Position numbers and translations under genes: made by a program. A stretch of DNA of 34,500 nt from Adiantum capillus-veneris (taxonomy: Eukaryota > Streptophyta > Polypodiopsida > Polypodiales > Pteridaceae), in NCBI GenBank assembly GCA_014529385.2, contig CM043943.1, forward strand, positions 106,182,355-106,216,854, read 5' to 3'. Of the stretch, positions 19,673 through 30,313 are shown in pieces. Numbering within the stretch: the stretch's first letter is position 1; each line of letters opens with the position of its first letter. Under the pieces are notes generated by a model that worked only from the letters and a program-made list of their open reading frames with translations, ran no database searches and was not told the DNA's origin.

Positions 19673-20008
19673 TTACTCTAGTGTAGCATTGTAAGCATTG
19701 ACAAGGTTCATACTATCCTTAAGTTGTATTCCTTGCATCCATCTAGCATATTCAAAAGGATAATTTTTGAAGCTAATAAGATACCGTCGGATAATCTTAC
19801 CATGTCGTAGTACCTTGTCTTCATGCCGAAGGATAGCTTCGGGTTGTAGCACCTCTTCTTGGTCTTCGATTCTGGGAGCATCTTCAATAATCGGTTCACT
19901 TGGTGGCTCTCCTTTGTAGGGCTTAAGTAGGCTCACATGAAAAGCATTGTGTATGAGCCAATGGTTGGGAAACTTGAGTTGATAAGCCATCTCATTGATG
20001 GGCTTCAA
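19673..20008 (-). pseudogene. Element C integrase C-terminus with chromodomain
   Basis: 111 codons. Residues 8-37 show AYQLKFPNHWLIHNAFHVSL, typical of the Ty3/gypsy integrase end. Residues about 55-95 (EAILRHEDK, GKIIRRYLISFKNYPFEYARW) have the chromodomain pattern of a strand-rich region ending in an aromatic residue. In chromoviruses this module targets insertion to heterochromatin. A stop and frameshift separate it from the integrase core at 20142-20684. Confidence 0.85.
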
Positions 20009-20141
20009 GATTTAGAAAGGAACATAGTATCTTTTTGTTAGCTTAGCATAATACTTTTGATGGCCCATAGAATTTTTGCTCGTCGTTTGCCTCAATTGAG
20101 CCTTAGGAAACTTAAGTAAGCCCAATCATTTTCTTTGAATG

Positions 20142-20962
20142 TTAAGGTCCTTCTGTGCTTGTCAGCAGCTGCTTTTGAGAGATGGATATAGCCTCCTTGA
20201 TCTTTTGAAAAGATTCTTGTAGGTCAGGGCTATACTCATCGGTAGCGAAGATCTTCCCATATATTTTGAGTAGTAAGGGACTTTTAGGTCTTCCCTCAAA
20301 GATTTCAAAAGGTGCTTTTCGCGTAGAAGTATGTACAACATTATTGTAGGCATACTCTACAAGAGGTAAGTACTTTTCCCATTGTGAGCGTTGATCGACT
20401 TCGGTAACATAAGTCTTTAGTAGATCGAGTATCGTAAGATTGGCTATCTCACTTTGGCCATCCGTTTGTGGGTGATAGGCCGAAGAGAAATTCAATCTTA
20501 TTCCTAGATTTTCAAAGAGACCTTTCCAAAAATTAATGGTCATACTAGGATCTCTATCTAACACGATGGATGTTGGCAATCCATGGTGTTTGAAAATCTG
20601 TGATATGAAGAGAGTTGCCATTTGGTGTGCCTTAATAGTCTTTTTGACAGGAACAAAGTGTCCTTGCTTGCTAAACCTATCCACTATTGTTCATATTCTC
20701 ATATTTCCATGGATAGACTTGGGTAATCCAAAGATAAAATCCATGGGTATACTCTCCCATGGTGAATTTGGAATAGGCAATGGCTGGAGTAATCCAAATT
20801 GCTTCCCTCTATCATACTTGGTCTTTCGGTATACCACACATTTTGAAACATACTCTTGTACGTCCACTTTCATGGCAGGTCAATAGAAATACATCTCTAC
20901 TCTGGGAGAGTAGGTTTAATTCCTCTTTGCCCCGCATAGGGAGAAGCATGGGATTCATACAT
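20142..20962 (-). pseudogene. Element C integrase core
   Basis: Pieces 20684-20142, 20873-20691 and a broken zinc region to about 20962. Catalytic D in IPMDFIFGLP, D in VLDRDPSMT, and E in HPQTDGQSE are present. Zinc ligands look damaged: a GQRG reads where the family has GHRG, and CVVY where the family has C-x2-C. A stop near 20688 breaks the core between the first Asp and the rest. Confidence 0.88.
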
Positions 20963-21283
20963 GACTTTCTCACAAAGGGAGTGGGTAACACATAGCCTAT
21001 TTCCGTGGAGAAGATAACCATCCTGCAAGGTGAATGGTTCCTCTTTCTTCCCCAAAGCAAGGGCTGACATTATGTCTCTATAGTTAGGGTCAATATAGCA
21101 TACTCGTTTATCATAGAAGATAGATCATTGTGAGTAGCTATAGACACCGCATTGACTTTTGGTCATCGTAAAAGTGCATCGGCCACTTGATTTTATGTTT
21201 ACCAGCAATGTGAGAAATATGGAAATTAAATTGCGAAATAAAATTTTCCCACCTCATTTGTTTGTCGAAAAGCTTTGTTTGCA

Positions 21284-21766
21284 TCATGAAGTACTTGAGA
21301 TTTTGGTGGTCGGTTCATAGAATAAATGGAATCCCCAATAAATAGTGCTTGTGTCTAGGCCATGTAGAACATCTAAAAGCTCTTTCTCATAAATGTCCAA
21401 GACACGTTCGTTTCTATTGAGCCTTCGGCTCTCATATGCTATGGCATGCCCTTCTTGAAGCAAGATTGCTCCAAGGCAATCACCACAAGCATCACAATGG
21501 ACCTCAAATGGCTTTGAGAGGTCCAGAAGCATGAGGACTGGTTGTAAGGTAAGCTTCTCTTTGAGCATGTCATAAGAAATTTGCTCCTTAGCGGTCCATG
21601 AATACTTAACGTTCTTCTTTGTTAAGTCATGTAATGGTCCTGCTATTTGAAATTTTTTATCTATGAAGCGCCTATAGTATGCACACGTACCAATAAAACT
21701 TCTTAGCTCATGTAGATTCCTTGGATTAGGCCACGCTTTTATCACCTCTAACTTTGATGGATCCAT
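21284..21766 (-). pseudogene. Element C RT thumb and RNase H
   Basis: Begins with MDPSKLEVIKAWPNP, then ELRSFIGTCAYYRRFI, WTAKEQISYDMLKEKL, and the RNase H start VHCDACGDCLGAILLQ with AIAYESRRLN and YEKELLDVLH. The reading frame is lost after about residue 140. The rest of RNase H toward 21060 is in broken frames. Neighbouring order fits Ty3/gypsy. Confidence 0.88.
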
Positions 21767-21795
21767 CCGGATACCATCTTGAGAGATAATATGAC

Positions 21796-22263
21796 CTAAG
21801 TATTGAATCTCTTGAAGGAAAAATTCATTTTTCTTTTGGCTTGTTCTCCCTCAATGCTTGAAAGATCCGACTTGGAGATGTTGCTTTTGTTCCTCCAAGG
21901 ACTTGGAGTAGATGATGATATATCATCAAAAAACACTCCAATGAATTTACGATATGGTGCATTACTCAAGCCAAAAGGCATGACTAGATATTCATAAAGA
22001 TAGAATATTGTGTGAAACGTGGTCTTTAGGATATCTTCATCCACTATCCTTATTTGATGATAGCCACTTTTAAGGTCAATCCTACTGGAGTAGGTAGATC
22101 CTTGTAGCTTTTCAAACAGATCTTCTACCCGAGGCACGGGAAATCTGTTTTTGATAGGGGTATGGTTTAGTGCTCGATATTCCACACACATAGGATATGT
22201 ACCATCTTTCTTTTGCACTAAAAGGACTGGAGAATTAAAGGGAGTGGAGCTAGGCCTCACCAT
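21796..22263 (-). pseudogene. Element C reverse transcriptase
   Basis: RT motifs VRPSSTPFNSPVLLVQKKDG, YRALNHTPIKNRFPVP, SRIDLKSGYHQIRI and MPFGLSNAPYRKF, then FFDDI. Between FGLSNAP and the catalytic box about a dozen residues normally present (around the usual TFQ) are absent, an in-frame deletion. The first catalytic box residue is F. The frame changes after FFDDI. Confidence 0.9.
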
Positions 22264-22599
22264 CCCTTTGTGTACCCATCCTTGTACTTTGCCTCATGAT
22301 CTCCTCTTACTGAGATTGGGAAACTAAGAAGGCTTGTTAGGTGAGCTTCCTGGTAGGAGCTCAATTTGATGGTCATCATCTCCTCGTTTTGGAGGTAAGT
22401 CTATAGGAATATAATCGATGAACACATCTTGGAATCCTTTCAGGAAATTAGACAAGTCTAACTCTTCTTGATTCCTACCATTTACATTTGATGAAACATT
22501 AGGATCTTTTAGGGTCTCTTTGACTCAAATCATGTACGCAAAAACTGAGCTTTTCATTGATTTATCAAAAGCAAGAGGATTTACAAGTGGTATAGTTTG
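22264..22599 (-). other. Element C protease-RT linker
   Basis: About 340 bp between the protease end and RT. It lies in the pol polyprotein position, with stops in all minus frames. I see no motif. Confidence 0.5.
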
Positions 22600-22990
22600 A
22601 CTAGACTCACTAGCATTTATATACATGTTCTTTTCCAGGTAGATGAAGTAGATTCTCCTTTTAGGGAACTTCATGTTGGCAGCCATGCGATCGAACCATG
22701 GCGCCCCTAGGATAGCATCCTCATGTTGGAGAGGAGAAATGAAAAAGTCTTCTTTGTCGACGTAGCTTTGGACATGAAGCCTCTACTTCCCAATCAAGGA
22801 AGTAACGGAGGCTTGCTATCACTTGAAAGCTCCATCGACAGTTACATTATCTCCCATCTCAAAAGCTTGAATGCCCAACTTGGTGGCCAACTTCGTTGGT
22901 ATGAAGTTGTGAGTAGAGCCAGGGTCAAACAAGATGAAAGCATCATGCTCCCTTACCTTTCGCCAAGCATAAGAGCGAGGTGATCCTTTG
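22600..22990 (-). pseudogene. Element C protease
   Basis: Read across frames on the minus strand: AFILFDPGSTHNFI at about 22906-22935, with D-P-G in place of D-S/T-G, and AILGAPWFDRMAANMK near 22680-22720. Both are the start and end signatures of a chromovirus retropepsin. D-P-G is, as far as I recall, common in plant copies. No long open frame remains. Confidence 0.75.
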
Positions 22991-24359
22991 CAATGAGCAT
23001 CCTCTTTTAGAGCTTCGATGGTGGAGGCTCTAGGAGTCTAATTGCGAGCATTTTTCTTGGGGCAAGAACGATAGCCATGTCCTTGCTCTCCACACTTAAA
23101 ACATTTATGGTCCTTGCGAAAAGCTTCAAGCTCTTCACGAGAAAGTTTTTTTTAACCTTTGTGAACTCCCTTATCCTTGGACCGATTTTTGTTGTTGGAA
23201 TTGCCTTGGGAAGAATTTTGGGCATTGGTTTTCCCCTTTGCATCATTTTTGTCTTTGTTTTCCATGGTCTTGACATTCCGACTAGCCCCTTGTTGGAAAT
23301 TGATCCGCGAAGCAACCATGGTGTGATGGATTACGTCAGTGATAGAACCAAGCCGTCGAGAGTTGACATATTCGGCCATCTCTTCATGTAATGCCGCACT
23401 GAATTATTGCTTTTGCTCGGGGAAGTCTATCTTTTGGAAGACAATAGCCTTGAGATGTAAATCCCAAAACTTGTCTACATATTTGTGGATAGACTCATGA
23501 GAGAGAAGCCTCAAACTGTGCCATTCGGTGAGCACTTTGTCCTTTGCATTGCTTGCAAGGAATTGCTTCATGATGAAAACTCGTAGAGTTTTCCGTGTCT
23601 TTGGGGCTTTGTCATTGCCATGAAGGCTAGCCCACCATTGATGAGCCGGTTTCTGGAAGTGCATAGCTACATGGCATAGCTTGGAGGACTCCGTGAAGCC
23701 CTCATCTACAAAGGTTGCATCAAATTGCTAAATGAAGGCCAATACTTTATCGATAGCACCAAAGGTGACATCATAGGTGAGAAAAGAGATACTTTTTCCT
23801 CCCTCCTTGAACTTCTTGAGCTTTTGTGACCTTCGCCATGCAGGGTAAGATTTGAAATGTCCTCCTCTTTTGTATTCTCTAGGAGAATAGCCATAGCTTT
23901 CGTCGGAAGAGGAGGAAGGTGAAGAACAAGGAGAAGTGGGTGACCTCTTTCTTGCCCTTTTCTTCCTTTGTTTCCTCTCTTCGCTTTCGGAGTGACGAGG
24001 AGAAGGACTGTGGGTTGAACGTTTCCTCTTGGGAGGAGTTGACGATCATCTAGACCGCCATCTTCGTGGAGCCACATCCTTAGAGGAACTTAAAGATTCA
24101 TCACTTTCTTACTCTTTGGATTCCTCCTCTTGTAAGGGGTACAGTCTTCTTTTGGGGGTCTCTTCAAGAGGCCTCCTAAGCTCTCTCTCCTCTTGGAGGG
24201 GAAGAGAAATCCCATAAGCACGAAGTTCTTGAGTAACTTCGGCTTGCAAAGCAGGGTTGCCTACGACTTGCTCTGCAACCTAGTAACAAGATAATTGACA
24301 AACATGGGGGCATCATTATTAGCATCTTCATGTGAAAAATCAAAGTTATCAATGTTCAT
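22991..24359 (-). pseudogene. Element C gag
   Basis: An ATG at 24359 opens MNIDNFDFSHEDANND, a plausible Gag start. The middle is basic and Ser/Arg-rich (about 24060-23850). The core is seen in two frames: KFKEGGKSISFLTYDVTFGA (with a stop later, near 23729) and 23664-23404 with HFQKPAHQWWASLHG, LTEWHSLRLL and YVDKFWDLHLKA. A zinc knuckle CFKCGEQGHGYRSC is encoded at 23063-23104. At least one stop and several frameshifts; not functional. Confidence 0.82.
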
Positions 24360-24622
24360 TCTACTCTCTTGGTTATTGTCACCTATGCTAACAAAATTTG
24401 TGTACTTACTTAGTGTATGCTTTGGCAATTCAAAATCTTAGTTGCCACTCCTCTTAGCCTTTGGAAATCGGCACTTACGTATCTACACCCACAGCTCGAA
24501 GTGGTTAATTAGAGAGAGTAGTGAAGTGGGTCTAATATTGCAAAATTGCCTAGGGCTAGCTCCTTTCGGACGTCTTATGGCTCAATAATGGAAAATCCAT
24601 AGGCAAGTCTAAAAAGACCCCA

Positions 24623-24677
<55 letters not shown>

Positions 24678-24685
24678 AGAGAACA
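24360..24685 (-). other. Element C leader with GA microsatellite
   Basis: Between gag and the 5' LTR. A perfect (AG) run of about 50 bases occupies 24625-24674. I could not identify a primer site; none of the common plant Met, Asp or Lys-type sequences is visible next to the LTR, which may have been lost near the microsatellite. Confidence 0.55.
24625..24674. repeat. (AG)n microsatellite
   Basis: Uninterrupted AG dinucleotide repeat of about 25 units in the leader of element C. Confidence 0.95.
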
Positions 24686-26130
24686 TGACAACAGTTGAGG
24701 ATCGGATTTATGTGGAGCCGGTCTCCCCTCCAATAGGCATTTGTATTATAGTTTCTCCCATCAAGGGAGACTTGGTACAATACAATATTTGTGTTCCTTG
24801 TGACCTAGGTGATGCAATGAAGATGGAAAGCTTCATGCATCACGAGCATAACATAAACTTTGCAAAAATCTTTAACTATCCCAAGCCTCAGTCCCATGGC
24901 CTCAAACACCTTCGAATGTGGAGAGAGCTAGTGGGGAATGAGGGTAGGGAAGAGAAAGAAGGAACATTTCATAGGAGAAAAATTAGTTCCTCACTTATCG
25001 TCGCTCTTTTTGCTAGCATACATAATAGGATAGTAATGAAGATGGAGAAGATGGCAAGCTTAAGCATTGAAGCATGGCTCTTGGTTGGATTTGCATTCCA
25101 TAGCAAGGAGTACTCGTGTAGGCTCTCAACTTCTCTACTAGCTTGGAGAAGGAGATGGAGCTCTTGCACTTTGCACATCACACCATGAGAGTGTGTGTGA
25201 GTGTGTGTGGGAGAGTATACCCCCCAAGCTAGGCCCCTTTTTTCTTTGGTCGAGCCCCCCTTGTAGCTCAAGCTTGAAGCTCATTGGACCCTTGCAAAAC
25301 TGGCCAATCACATGCAGGATGCATTACAAGCAACAAGGGTAGTTTTAGGACAAGTTTCCACCTTTCCCCTTTGAGAGAGAGGACTTGATAAATGCAAAAA
25401 CAATTAATTAAATCTACTAATTTATCATTGGACCCCTTGGGAGGCTAACCAATAGGCTTTAGGCACACCATGAGGGCAACATGAGGAGGAACTTGACAAG
25501 TGTCCTAAATGCTTTCTTTGTCTCAAGCTTACCTTGTGTGAGGGTGTATGTGTTCTCTCTCTACCCCCCTCTTGTAGGGCTCACTCCCTCCTTGTAGGGA
25601 TAGATGTTGAATTTGTGGAGCACCTTACTCTCAAGCACCTTAGTCAGCTAACATGACAAAACACCTCAAGCTTGGGTAATATTCCCACAAGCTTCTCAAG
25701 CTCCTTGGTCGGCAAGCACCTCGAGCACCTTAGTCAGCAAGCATGACAAGCACCTCAAGCATCTTAGTCATCAAGCACGACAAGCACCTCGAGCACCTTA
25801 GTCATCAAGCACGACAAGCACCTTAAGCTTGGGCCGGGTTCCCACCTCAAGCTCATGCCTAGCTTACCTAAGGTCAAAGGAATTTTTAACACTAACCTTT
25901 GGAGGTCTTCAATGAAGCTAACCCTAAGGTCTTTTAAGATCCATTGGCTAGCCTTGTTCTTTGACATACCATCTCTCATTTGGATTCATTTACCATTGGG
26001 CCCGTGTTGAGATAGATCTGAAAGGACGTGTCTATATTCTAACCCTTGTTCTCGTTTATTCTCCCACATTAAATGATCGGTTTAATACGAGAAAATCATT
26101 TGGGTTGGTTAGATATTAGATTTTATGACA
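24686..26130 (-). repeat. Element C 5' LTR
   Basis: From about 24810 to 26130 it matches the 3' LTR piece at 18146-19379. The outer end is TTTATGACA at 26130. The inner end is uncertain: TGACAACAG at 24686 is the nearest TG to the microsatellite and would give 1,445 bp. It carries three 34-bp direct repeats at 25725-25826. Confidence 0.75.
25725..25826. repeat. 34-bp tandem repeat in element C LTR
   Basis: Units start at 25725, 25759 and 25793 and read GCAnCTTAGTCA near the start, then CAAGCACGACAAGCACCT-like text. Copy number differs in the other two LTR copies. Confidence 0.85.
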
Positions 26131-26546
26131 TGCAATTTGCATGCACAGTGTGACGCCTACTACACACATATTTAACTATTAAATTTATTGGTGTGTATGA
26201 TTCAAATTGTATGTATTTGTCAATGGAGTCAATATTGTAAATTATAGATGGTGGGTGGGTGCCCTCAAGAAAGGTTTGCGGTCCATACCCTGAGCATCCC
26301 AATAAGTGGACATGCAAGCTCCATTGGTAAGGATGCGTGGAGAGACTGTCCATGTTTCTTGGACTATGTCGATGGCAAGTTTACCCGAAACAAAACAAAA
26401 GCATACAATGGTAAGTTGTTTCCTTCTTATGCAAACAACATGATACTCACTTATGTATAGTTTCCTAGCTATTGTTTTGACTTGCAACATTACACGAGAA
26501 GGTTAGGGAGAAGGGCAAGAACACAAGCGTCACCATCATTCAGTCA
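26131..26546. other. Sequence between element C and an LTR fragment
   Basis: 416 bp with no visible similarity to the surrounding repeats. It would be flanking DNA next to element C, and includes an exon-like frame at 26248-26460. Its left edge beside the LTR is TGCAA, the expected target duplication if the other copy exists left of the window. Confidence 0.5.
26248..26460 (+). pseudogene. Possible exon fragment, unrecognised
   Basis: A 70-codon frame that includes GKDAWRDCPCFLDYVDG and NKTKAYNG. It is unusual in the window for its Cys, Asp and aromatic composition without repeats. An AG precedes it (AATTATAG at about 26239-26246) and a strong splice-donor-like AATG/GTAAGT lies at about 26407-26416. 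I do not recognise the family. It may be a captured or decayed gene piece, or chance. Confidence 0.2.
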
Positions 26547-27473
26547 GGATTTGCATTCCATAGCCAAGAGTGTTGGTGAAGGCTCTCAACTTCTCTACTA
26601 GCTTGGAGAAGGAGATGGAGCTCTTGCACTTTGCACTTCGCACAATGAGAGTATGTGTGTGTGTATGTGTGTGGAAGAGTATACCCCCCAAGCTAGCCCC
26701 CTCCTTGCCTTGGTCAAACCCCTCTTCTAGCACTCTCTTGCACTTGATTGGACCTCCTCAAGCTTGGCCAATCACATGCTTAATGCATATCAAGCAACAA
26801 GGGTAGCCTTGGGACAAGTGTCTCCCTTTCCCCTTTGAGAGAGAGGACTTGATAAATGCATAAACAATTAATTAAATCAACTAAATTATCGTTGGACCCC
26901 TTGGGAGGCCAACCAATAGGCTTTAGGCACACTATGAGGGCAACGTGAAGAGGAGCTTGACAAGTGTCCTATTTGATTTCTTTGTACCAAGCTTGCCTTG
27001 TGATAGGGTGTGTGTGCTCTGTCTCTAGCTCCTAAAAAGAGGGCTCGCCCCCTCATGAGTAGGGATCATGTTGACTTTGTGGAACACCTTACCCTCAAGC
27101 ACCTTAGCATGGAGCATCTTATCACCTTAGTCATTAAGCACCTCAAACACCTTAGTCAGCAAGCACGACAAGCACCTCAAGCTTGGGCCGAGTTCCCACC
27201 TCAAGCACAACCCTAGCTTGCCTGACATCAAAGGACTTTTAACACTAACCTTTGGAGGTCTTTAATGAGGCTAACCTTAAGGTATTTAAGCTCCATTAGC
27301 TAGCCTTGCTCTTTGACAGACGATCTCTCATTTGGACCCCTTTACTATTGACCCCGTGCTACTGAGATAGATCGGTAAGCACATGTCTATATTCTAGCCC
27401 TTGTTCTCATTTACTTTCCCACATTTAATATGAGAAAATCATCTGGGTTGGTTAGATATTAGATTTTATGACA
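26547..27473 (-). repeat. Truncated LTR of the element C family
   Basis: Starts abruptly at GGATTTGCATTCCATAGCC, equal to about 25090 in the 5' LTR, and ends with the LTR end TTTATGACA. No element body is attached on either side. It is a third, diverged copy, followed directly by copia element D. Confidence 0.85.
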
Positions 27474-27534
27474 TATGCTATATAACACGTGTTGGTCTTG
27501 CTTTGTTTCTCCTCTTTTCGGGTAGTTTTCACAT

Positions 27535-28513
27535 ATGGTGCAGGCATTCGCCATGGCTGACAACAACACATATGTGTTCAAGATGTTTGCTCTTGAGAAT
27601 AAATTGGATGGGGACAATTATCCACTGTGGGCTTACATGATGCAACATGTTCTTGTGTCAAAGGGTGTTTGGAATGTTGTGCAAGGCATTGATGTACGTC
27701 CTGGGTCTGAGGATGCAAGCAATGTTGAGGATGCAAGCAATGTTGAGGATGTTGCAGGTTGTGGTGGCAAGGTTGCTGCTGCCACAAATGTTTTGCCTAC
27801 GGTTGAGCAAGCTCATTGGGATGTTAGAGATGCGCAGGCTCATGCTTTGATTTGCATTATTTGTGAAGCGCACTATTACTCCTCACATTCATTCAGCTAA
27901 ATTTGCAAAACAGGCTTGGGATATTCTGGTTGGTCTTTATGCAAGTCGCAACAAGGCTAAAACTGCATTGTTGTGTAAAGAGCTGGAGTCGAAGATTATG
28001 CATGAGGAAGATGAAATGGACACTTTCCTTGCTAGTATCAAGGATATCAATGAGGAACTTATTTTTGCAGGCAAAGTCATTGTTGACAATTCCCTTGTGT
28101 AGAATGTTCTTGATGCTTTGTCAGATTTTTACCAGACTTTTGCTAGTACTTGGAGACTTACGACCCAAGGAAATCCAGAAGCTTTCAAGTTTGATGCATT
28201 ATGCACATTGCTGTTGCAAGTCAATTTCAATATAAAATAGGGCTAAACAATTGTAGTTGAACAGGCTTTCATTGTTTCTTAAAGGAAAAGTGGTAACAAC
28301 AATGTGGCCACTTCTCATGGTTCTTTGGTGAGTGGCAAATCAATTGTTTCCAATGATTCTAATGGCAATACCTCAACTGGGAATTCTAGTGAAAAGGGCA
28401 AAAAGAAGATGTGTTGCCATTATTGTAAAGCCAATGATCACTTCATCAAGCACTGTCCAAAATTGAAGACAAAAGAGGGTAAGAAGAAAGAGGATGGTTC
28501 CACTACATTGTAG
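27535..28513 (+). pseudogene. Element D gag
   Basis: Pieces 27535-27900, 27863-28102 and 28304-28513. The start has ENKLDGDNYPLWAYMMQHVL; a likely start codon is MADNN at 27553. Next come KFAKQAWDILVGLYASRNKA and a zinc knuckle CHYCKANDHFIKHC (C-x2-C-x4-H-x4-C) at about 28415. A 21-bp unit GATGCAAGCAATGTTGAG is repeated at about 27712-27750. Frameshift near 27890 and stop at 28102. Confidence 0.88.
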
Positions 28514-28639
28514 AGTCTTTTGTGAAAGGAGATTGTGATGCATCATGCTAATGTAGATGCAAAATGGGATTCTAATGTAGAATGCACTTATAATCCTTTT
28601 GTCCATGATGCATGTATGTCAGTTGCTATAAATGCTCAT

Positions 28640-29140
28640 GAGTAGTACTTTGACAGTGATACTACAAAGCACATTACCTCTGATCGTGACTTGTTTACCT
28701 CTCCCGAGGATGCCCCTCATGGGAATACAATCACTTGTGCCGACAATGCCTCTTATCCAATTAAGGGAGTTAGAAAGATTGTGCTAACTACTCCAAATGA
28801 CAGTTCCTTCACACTTGTTGATGCATTGTATGTACCTGGGATCAAAAATAACCTTTTGTCTATATCTGCACTTGATAGACTTGGTATTGTGGATGACAAA
28901 TGTACAGTTCATGATCTCAGTTTTGGTGATGAAATTGTTGCATATGGCATTTTATGTTGTGGGCTATATAAGCTCACTTTGTATAGCAAGTGTGGGCAAA
29001 ATTTTGCAAATGTAGTTGTGGATTCAAAAGCTCCTTCAAATGCAAAACTTTGGCATGCACGTTTTAGGCATCTGAGATTTGCCAGTTTGCTACATTTGTT
29101 TGCTGAAATCTTAGATGGTTACTTCTTTGCCACCTCTTGA
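28640..29140 (+). pseudogene. Element D protease and Gag-pre-integrase region
   Basis: Upstream in the same frame as 28691-29140 the text reads YFDSDTTKHITSDRDLF, where the copia protease has D-S-G-A; here the Gly is Asp. Then VDALYVPGIKNNLLSISALD and LWHARFRHL, the latter being the start of the zinc site before integrase. A frame change follows at about 29110. Confidence 0.85.
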
Positions 29141-30010
29141 AGCACCTATGAAGCATGTTTGTGAAGGCTATATTTTGGATAAGATGCAGCGTTCAAAGTT
29201 TCCAAAGGATGGTTCAGTAAGGGCTAGATGTAGGTTGTAGCTTGTGCATAGTGATATTTGTGGGCCATGCTAACTCTATCCTTGGACAATTACCTTTACC
29301 TTGTGACTTTCATTGATGATTACTTTGGGCATGCATGGGTATATCGGCTTAAAGCTAAGTCCAAAGTGTTTATGTGCTTCAAGAAAATTTTGGTTATGGC
29401 TGAAAATGTCTCTAAATGTACTATGGACACCCTCTATTTTGATTGAGGGGGGAATTATACGTCTCATGAATTCAATGCATTCCTGGCTAGTCGTGGGACA
29501 AAATGCCATTGTACAATATCATATACACCTCAACAAAATGGTGTTGCTAAAAGGAAAAATAGGTCGCTTACAAAAATGACACAATGTATGGTCAAAAGTC
29601 AAGCTTTGCCACCTTCATTTTGGTTCGAGGCTATCGTGTGTGCCACTTATGTACTTAATAGGTGTCCTACAAAATCTTTGCAATTTATGACTCCTTATGA
29701 AGCATGGCATGATAGAAAGCCATCTATTGATCACATGCGCGTTTTTGGTTGTTTGGCTTATGCTTCAGTGCCACAAACGTAGCATAGAAAAATGGATGTT
29801 AAGGCTGACAAATGCATCTTTGTTGGTTATAGTACTGAAAGTAAAGGTTACAAATTGTTTCATCCACAAAACAAAGCGTATCTTGGTTTCATGGGATATT
29901 GTGTTTGTGGAAGATTTTGTTCAGCACTTGCTGTCATGTACTAGAGATAGTAATGTAAGCTCACAAGACATTTATGACAGTTTGTTGCCTCTTTTTATGG
30001 TGGAAATTTG
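29141..30010 (+). pseudogene. Element D integrase
   Basis: Fragments in three frames: LVHSDICGP (first catalytic Asp) near 29246, FD followed by a stop then GGNYTSHEF near 29434, and TPQQNGVAKRKNRS near 29528, where the catalytic Glu of the copia pattern is replaced by Lys. The C-terminal part is 29576-29782 (PPSFWFEAIVCATYVLNRCP, MRVFGCLAYASVP) and KCIFVGYSTESKGYKLFHP near 29815. Not active. Confidence 0.87.
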
Positions 30011-30313
30011 AATGTAAATTCAAATGAGGCAAATGTACAACCTATGGGGCTTTCTGAAAATGTTACAGATCGGTCTTTTACTGATGCAAATGTACATGAT
30101 GTACTTGACTGAGAATAATTAGGCTAGAGGTATGCCAAAATGGCTACTGCATACTTTGCATGACAGTAAATTGGAAGCACCTTTGTCTAGTCATACTCAT
30201 TCAAGTTTTCATCATGCATCTTATGCGTCAGACTGTTATGCTTTGGCTGTTTCTAGCTTATGTGATGTTGAGGAGCCTCTGTTTTTTATGAAGCACATAG
30301 TTTAGAAAATTGG
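30011..30313 (+). other. Element D integrase-RT linker
   Basis: About 300 bp in the usual place of the variable copia linker, with stops in all frames. The last part (WMAAMQSKYDELI) enters RT. Confidence 0.6.

Larger units (their letters stand above)
18146..26130 (-). mobile_element. Element C: chromodomain Ty3/gypsy retrotransposon (chromovirus)
   Basis: Two homologous long LTR sequences (18146-19379 and up to 26130) flank, on the minus strand, gag with one zinc knuckle, protease, RT, RNase H, integrase and a chromodomain-like end. The 3' LTR is interrupted at 18145/18146 by element A, and its remainder lies left of the window. Many frameshifts and lost residues mark it as the oldest element here, consistent with it being the outermost layer. 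Confidence 0.9.

Noticed and set aside
24685-25271. 167-codon plus-strand frame and antisense 100-codon frame
   Set aside because: Both lie entirely inside the long terminal repeat of element C and its homologue at 18264-18707; conserved only because the LTR is repeated.
25725-25826. CRISPR-like regular repeats
   Set aside because: Units are contiguous with no spacers, in a plant LTR; a simple tandem repeat.
27578-27873. Antisense frames in element D gag with Cys-Leu-His-Pro repeats
   Set aside because: Shadows of the 21-bp coding repeat in gag on the plus strand.
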